Below, piece after piece: positions 57,346 to 64,000 of a DNA stretch of 64,000 bases. Numbering within the stretch: the first letter of the stretch is position 1; each line of letters starts with the position of its first letter. The notes under the pieces were generated by a model, which was given only the letters and a program-made list of their open reading frames with translations, ran no database searches and was not told where the DNA came from. This DNA comes from Cyclaneusma minus (Eukaryota; Ascomycota; Leotiomycetes; Marthamycetales; Marthamycetaceae): assembly GCA_037179335.1 (NCBI GenBank), contig JAKZHN010000037.1:186001-250000 (forward strand), given 5' to 3'. Made by a program: the position numbers and the translations under genes.

Positions 57346-59407
57346 TAATTTATTATTTATATTAACGTTTTATTTAATATTAATTGAATTAAAATTAATA
57401 GAAATCAAAAGCCTTTAATCTTTTTTTAATAATTGCTCAATATAACGCCAATAATATAAATTATCATTTTTTATTTATTTAGTATTATTAGCAATTTATA
57501 AGCAATATTTTATATATTTAAAAAGCATTAAATTAATAAAACAAAGCCACTATTTTTTTTATTAATTAAATATTAAAGCAAATAGCTAAAGGCTAAATTA
57601 GCAATTATTAAAATTACAATTACTAAATGTTATATAATATATTTTATTATATTAATTTTAAAAATAGCTTTTAATATAGCCTTTTTTGGAAAAATATTAT
57701 TAAATTAATATATAATATATCTTACTAATATTAAATACTATAATAGCATGCTATGTTTATAAACCTTTTAATTGCTTTATTAAATAAAAATAATATGAAT
57801 TTAAAAAATAATTAGATTTTAAAAAACGCTTAAACATTTTTATATATAATAAAATTTATATTTTATAAATAAAGCCGTCGGGCCCAAAATAAAAATACTA
57901 AAAAGATCTAATAAATTTTAAAATATAATATTAGTAATATATTAAATTTTTAAGCCTGAAGCCTATAATAAATGCCAAATCTTTTTAATTCTAATAATTC
58001 AATAAAAATCGCAAATTTAAAATTTAAAATTTATTTCGTAGTTTTAAATTTTAATTAAATTATTAATTAAAATAATAGTATTATTTGCAATAAATATAAA
58101 TAATTTTAAAAAAAATAAAAGCATTATTGCTTTTAATTAAAGCATTATATTTAAAATTAATTTTTCCTGTTATAGAAAATATCGCTTAGCAATAAAGCCT
58201 AAAATTATATGTTAAATTCTTTAAATAAATGCGCTAATTTGCACAATCAATTAAAATTTTAATTTGCTATAATTTGAAAAAAAAATTAAAAAATTAAAAT
58301 AGAAATTAAAATATAATTAATTTAATTTAATTAATTTAAAATCCAATTAATACTATATAAAGTTTTTAAATAAAAGATGGCCAGATTTTAATTAATATTG
58401 GCAATGCAAATTATTGCAAAATAAGCCCAATTTTAATAAAATTTCCTATTGCCATTTTAAAATAATACAAAATTAGCAAAATAGAATTTTATAAATTTAT
58501 TAAAGCAATAATTTTTTTTATTGCTTTTTTAATAAAAAAGTAAAAAAAATTGGCAAAATAAGATCCCGCTAGTTTTTTAAAGCTTTTAATATAGTAATTA
58601 TAATAAAACCAATGAGCAAAACATTAATATTGCCACAAATTTAGTAGCTATTATTACTGCGTATTTTATAAAGCTAAAATAATTATAGCTATTTATATTA
58701 ATATATATATTTGCTTATTAAAGCAATTATTTATAAAAAAAAGAAATATTTGCTTTTTAATAGCATATTGCAAAATATTAATATAATTTTTTTTTAAAAA
58801 ATAAATAGCAATTCGAAATTATCAAATTAAAACTTTTTAAATATTGGATAATACTATTAAAAAAAACAGTAATTTTAGCAATATTTTAAATAAAATTATA
58901 TAAATAAATATTTAAATTATAAATAGCCATATATTTTAAATTATTATTCTTAATATATTTATAATATTGGGCAGAATATCAAAAGCGCTAAATTAATTTT
59001 TAAATAATTTAATATTTAATAAAGCAAAGACCTTGCACAGAATTCTTAATATTTCATTAATTGCGAAATTATTAAAAAGCATTTTATAATAATATTTTGA
59101 TTAAGCTATCAGCAATTATACTTTTAATAAAAATATATTAAAATTTAATTTTGCTAAAAATACTTTTTTCGTATATAAAATAATATTAGGTTTTAATATA
59201 TTTAATTTCTTTTATAAAACGCAAAATTTTTAATTAATATAATAGCTTGTTAATTATTGCAATAAATAAATAATAATTTATTATTAATAACATTAAATCC
59301 CAATGGGCTTAGCAATTTGCAAAGCTAAATAGCCTTTTTAGCTATTTAAATTTAGGCTATATATTTAATTTTGCAAAAAAAGAATAGAATAATAAATTAG
59401 CATTTAA

Positions 59408-59475
59408 TATATTAATTAATAGCATTGCTATTTAAATTAAATAAATAGCATTGCTATTTAAATTAAATAAATAGC
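59408..59475. repeat. Short tandem duplication around TAGCATTGCTATTTAAATT
   Basis: TAGCATTGCTATTTAAATTA occurs twice within about 60 bases, followed by a third partial unit (AATAAATAGC). It lies in AT-rich DNA and no function is evident. Confidence 0.6.
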
Positions 59476-60437
59476 TGGCAATAAAGCAATAAAAATTATA
59501 ATTATTTTTTTCATTAATATTAATATATTTTATAAATAGCTTAAAACCGCTTTAAAATACCAATTTAAAATTTGCTATATTTTTAAAATACCAAAATATT
59601 AATGAAATTGCTATTTTATAAATTTTAATAAAATTAAAATTAAAGCAATTAATTATTAATATTGCATAAATTATATTTAATTTCATATTTAATATTAATT
59701 ATATAATAAAACCAATAGCATTTTAATTTTATTTAATTTTATTTTTAAAAATTTAATAACCGTTTTTTGCGAGCATACAATATTTAATTAAATTTATTAG
59801 CAATAATATTGCATTGCAGCAAAAATTCTAAAAATTATATTGTTTAAAAGTTTTATAAATATAGGCTTTATAGCCTAGCCAAAGCATTTAAATAAAGCAA
59901 TCTTTTATAATAATTATATTTAAATAAAAATTGCAAATATTAAAATCAATTATACTAAAATATTAATGTAATAAATTCTTAAATTTTAAATTTTTTTGCT
60001 TATTCGCTTGAGCAATTAAAAATTTATTAATATAAATGCCAATAATTAAGCCATTTTTTTAAAAAAATACTAGTATTAAAATTTAAAGATTCCAAATCCA
60101 ATTTTTTTAAAAACGCTATTAGAATCTTATATTATATATAAAAAAAATTCTTTAAGCTATAAATAGATTGTGAAAATTTGCAGCACTATTTAATATTATT
60201 GCTAAAGCTTTTAAACTATTTTAACTATATAAATATATTAATATTGCTATAAAAAAACGCTATTTTAATATTCATTTGCTTTGATTTCCAATTAAATACT
60301 GCAATTATAGTAAAAATAGCCTTATAATTTGTAAATTTAATTATTAAAGGGTAAATTTTATTATAATTAATACTATATTTTTAAAAAAAGCCTTGAGCTA
60401 TAAAGCGGATTTTATAGCGAAAAATTTAATTAGCAAT

Positions 60438-60640
60438 ATCACGGTACTAACTTGCCTTAATGCCTCAGGCACGCACGTGCCCGGCACGTGACCCCCGGCA
60501 TCCCTTAGCGCTATAAATCCTTAAAAGAATCCTTATAATCCTATTTAATTAAAAGGCTTCCCTTTTTAATTTACAATATTAATTTACCATAACTTTTACT
60601 TGCAATCCCTACCCCGTATTATAGTAATTTATAAGCTTTT
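60438..60640. mobile_element. LTR-like segment with GC-rich palindromic start
   Basis: It starts TATCACGGTACTAAC (TGTCAC with a G-to-A change would be a typical Ty3-type LTR start). A GC-rich run containing GCACGTGCC and GGCACGTGACC and a TATA-like GCTATAAATCC follow. The segment stands out sharply from its AT-rich surroundings. No second copy is visible in the window and the right end is undefined. Confidence 0.4.
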
Positions 60641-62860
60641 CTTATTAATTGATTTAAAAATTCTAATTTTTAAATATTTTCAGTTTTTGCAAATTTAAAT
60701 ACAATTTTTTATTTTGCAATAATAGCATATTGCATAATTCCAATTCCAATTCCAAATTTTAGCAATTTTACTAATTTTAATTTTGCCAATATAATTTGCG
60801 CAAATGTGCTTTTGCCAAATCCAGCCTTGCTTTTGCATTTAATTTAAAATTCCAAAATTCTAGTTACTATTAATATTATAAATACTATTGCAAATTACAC
60901 AACAGCTGCTATTATTATTTTGCAAAAGTCCTATTTTTACTTTATTTAAATTATTAAGCAAATTAATAAAATAGCTTTGCCAATTATTAAGCTAATTAAT
61001 AAATTTGCTGAAAAATATATTATTATTTATATTGCAAATAAAATTGCGCAGTTTTAACATATTTTTATTATATTTAATAATTTCCTATAATATACCAATA
61101 ATAAAATTAATAATAAAAATATTGAGTTAATGCAATAAAATAATGCTATTGCTGTTTTTTAATTTTCCCTAAACCAAGCTAGTAATGCCAATATTAAATT
61201 GCAAATTAAAAAAAACGAATTAAAAAAAATTAGTAAATATTTAAAAAATAAATTAAAAAAAAACAATACCTGGCATTATATATATTTATTTTTTTGCCCC
61301 AGGCTCCCGCTATAAAACCAAAAACCCTAAAGAATTCTTTAAAAATAAAATTCAATTTTTTAAATTAGATTTTTAAAATCTAATATATTATAGCTACTAA
61401 TAAAAACGTTTTTAATTTTAAATATAAAAACGTTTAATATATTGCCAGCCAATTTAAAAAACACTATAAAATCCAATACAAAATCCAATTTAATTAAATT
61501 ATTAATAACCTTATTAATAATGCAAAATAGCTTTAAAGAAATTTAAATATGCTTTTTAATATTTTTAAAAAGTAAATTATAATTTTAAATAAAATTAAAA
61601 AAACCTAACAATATTTTTATATTTTGAAGCAAAGCAATATAAATTTTGGAGCTTTCCAATCCAATTATAGCTATATAGCTAATTAAGCCCAATTTATTTT
61701 CAAATTGAAAATAACTGGATTTCGCATTTAAACTTCAAATATTTTAGCCAATAAAATAAAATTTCTATATAAAATATTTGGCCCTACTATTTATAATAAA
61801 TAAATTAAATATTTCAAAATATTAGCAAATAAAGAAAACCAAATATATTAAAAACAAACGCTTGCTTAATATTAAAATGGCTAAATATAATGATTTTAAA
61901 TTAACTTTAAATAAGCTTTAATAAATTGCCGCTATAATTGCAATTTATAATTATAAGTATAATAAATTTATAAATTTATTTGTATTTTTTAAAGGTTTGC
62001 GCACTATATTTAAAAACCAATAGTAAGAATACTGCAAATTTTATAATTTATATTTTTATTCCAAATTTCCCAGCTATATTATTTAAAACTATAGTAAAAA
62101 AAAGCAAATTAATATTAAAAATAATTGAAATAAATTTAAAGGCTATAATGGCAAATTTAAAAACTATAACAATAAATACCAAAATCGCTTTTATATTATA
62201 AATTAAAAAGAAGCACTATTAAAATACAAATTCTAATCAAATTTCTTTTGCCGCTATATATAATAATTAATTTTGTTTTTAATTTAAATTGCAATTAAAA
62301 CAATTTATAAAATTAATTACAAATTAATATAATATCTTTATTGTTTTAATATTTAAAACATAATGCATTATTAAAGCTATAATTTAATAAGAAATTCCAA
62401 TTAATACTAATTAATTTTTTATTATTTTCTAAATATATAATCTTTTTTATAATTATTTTGATTAATAATAAATATTTTAAAACCGGCTTTACTAATTGGG
62501 ACTTCGCTAAAAAGTATTATTTGCCTTTATTTTAACTTTTTAAACCAAAGCATATAATATTAATTAATAGCAAATTAACGCTGCTAATTATAAAAATTCT
62601 AATTGCAAAAATCGCTGTTAATAATTATATTAATTTTCTTTTAATAAATTCTGTTTTTATTTTAATAATTTTTAAATTTTTATAATTAAAATATTATAAT
62701 TCTAATATTAACCAAATAAAAAAATACTTTATTAATAAATTAAATATTATAATACAATATATTTTCCATATAAATATTGGCCAGTATTAATTTTGTTTTT
62801 AAAAAATAGCATTTTTATTAAAAATCTTAATATTATTTTCAACTATTTAAAAAATAAAGT

Positions 62861-63040
62861 AATTTTTAAGCAAATATTTTTTGCATTTTTTAAATCGGTG
62901 GTTTTTATATCAAATAAACCAATTTTTAAGCGAATATTTTTTAGATTTTTGAAACCGGTATTTTTTATATTTCCCAGATCGGTATTTTTTATATTAAAAA
63001 AACCAGTTTTTAAATAAATATTTTTATATTTTTTTAATTT
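62861..63040. repeat. Imperfect tandem repeats, about 62-81 bp units
   Basis: Units begin with [AG]TTTTTAAGC-type sequence followed by AATATTTTTT at about 62861, 62921 and 63005, and CCGGTATTTTTTATATT-like blocks recur at 62954 and 62981. The plus-strand translation is a Phe/Lys repeat, an artefact of composition or a relic of a repetitive protein. Confidence 0.5.
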
Positions 63041-64000
63041 CAATTAAGCAAATCCTTTCTATTTAAAATTGCAAAAATCGCCCGATTTGCAATATTACAA
63101 TTTATTCCAATATGAATTAAAAAAAAATCCAATTTTAAAATTTTATATTATTAATTTTTTAAATAATAATAATAAAGAATTTCGCACATTTTAGCAATTC
63201 AATATTTTCAGCGCATTTCACCAATTTAATATTTCCAGCCATTTTTTTTATTTTTTTATTAAATCTTTTCTTTTTATATTTTACCAATTATAAAAAATAA
63301 TAATAAAAAATCAATATATTTAAAAACAAAAAATATTCCCTTAAAATTAATTAAATTTTTATTTTAAAATAGAGTTTTTATATTATAAAAAAAATCCAAA
63401 TTTAAAAACACCTAAAATAAAAGCCTATATAATATGCAATAGCCTTTTAAAGCTTTTTTACTCCGCTAAAAAATAACTAATAAATTTTGCATTATTATTA
63501 GAAAGATAAAAAAAGCAGCATTTTCATTATTAAATATATTTATTTATATTTTTCAGCTAATATTAAATATTTATTAATTTAAGCCAAATATAAATAATAT
63601 TAAAATAAATATTGCAATTAATCTTATTATATTTGCCTATTAGAAGAACATCCAATATATAAAACTTATTTAACAAAAAAAAATTAAAAGAACAATATAT
63701 ATATAAAATAAGATTTGTTAGCTAAAAGCATTCAAATAAACTATACTTTTTATTTTTACCAATATATAATAATGTTTTGGCCTTTTGCTATTTTAAATAA
63801 AATATTTATAGCTTTTAGAATACAAATAAATTGAATAAAATAATTGGGAAAAATATTATTAAATTTATAAAAAAAGAACCCAATATAAGCAATAAAAAAT
63901 TCCAAAAGAAGTCTTTTAAATAGCTTTAGAATATACTAAATATTTTGCTTTTTAAAAAAGCCAATAAATTGCCTTCCAAATAATTTTGGAATTATAAAAT

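Larger units (their letters stand above)
56249..64000. other. Second AT-rich, RIP-type degraded block
   Basis: The composition and stop density are as in the first block. Only small chance open frames exist (61980-62201 and 62793-63017 on the plus strand), rich in Lys, Ile, Phe and Asn as expected from AT-rich sequence. It contains several short tandem duplications and an LTR-like segment at 60438. It runs off the window end. No host gene is supported. Confidence 0.8.

Noticed and set aside
62793..63017. Phe/Lys-rich open frame
   Set aside because: It is explained by the AT-rich tandem repeat at 62861-63040.

Overview
The window looks like nuclear DNA of a filamentous ascomycete (Pezizomycotina). 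It alternates sharply between GC-balanced islands and very AT-rich blocks that carry repeat-induced point mutation (RIP)-type damage. Introns are short (53-87 nt) with GTRAGN donors, and degraded LTR retrotransposons sit in the AT-rich DNA. No rRNA, tRNA, CRISPR array or bacterial-style operon was seen.

Layout: (1) 1-4800, GC-balanced, with decayed coding relics, one small spliced gene candidate and a 19-bp minisatellite. (2) 4800-31680, a 27-kb AT-rich block with two pairs of LTR-like direct repeats; the pair at about 23575 and 29997 brackets minus-strand traces of Copia integrase and reverse transcriptase. (3) 31680-34030, a less damaged transition zone with unidentified minus-strand coding relics. 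(4) 34030-56100, a GC-balanced island holding a tandem, all-minus-strand array of paralogous genes. (5) 56100-64000, a second AT-rich block with LTR-like sequence and short tandem duplications.

The main content is the paralog array. At least ten members or relics lie in 22 kb: 34.3, 35.4-36.5, 37.4-38.3, 39.7-40.9, 41.6-42.8, 43.2-44.3, 45.4-46.7, 47.7-48.8, 49.35-50.65 and 52.9-53.6 kb. There are two more probable relics at 54.7-55.6 and 55.6-56.1 kb, and one probable relic at 1.1-1.7 kb beyond the 27-kb AT block. Each has a variable, low-complexity N-terminus and an exon 1 with G-Q-[ILV]-x-x-L-P, then [FWY]-G-H-P, then V-x-[VI]-A-[IV]. A phase-0 intron follows at the identical codon, and exon 2 starts near [IAC]-T-T and carries [TSY]-[YHW]-V-A-L-E...L-R-Q-W. 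The motif order recalls the MazF/PemK SH3-like barrel; this is inference, not identification.

Three members look fully intact (35372-36460, 45445-46717, 47680-48840) and one is intact in its core (52857-53560). The rest carry frameshifts, lost splice donors or stop codons of C-to-T/G-to-A type. One member is split by a 716-bp hAT-type element with 16-bp terminal inverted repeats and a perfect 8-bp target duplication. Another is cut off by an LTR-like sequence at the edge of the second AT-rich block. The picture is a birth-and-death gene cluster being eroded by transposons and by RIP spreading from them.
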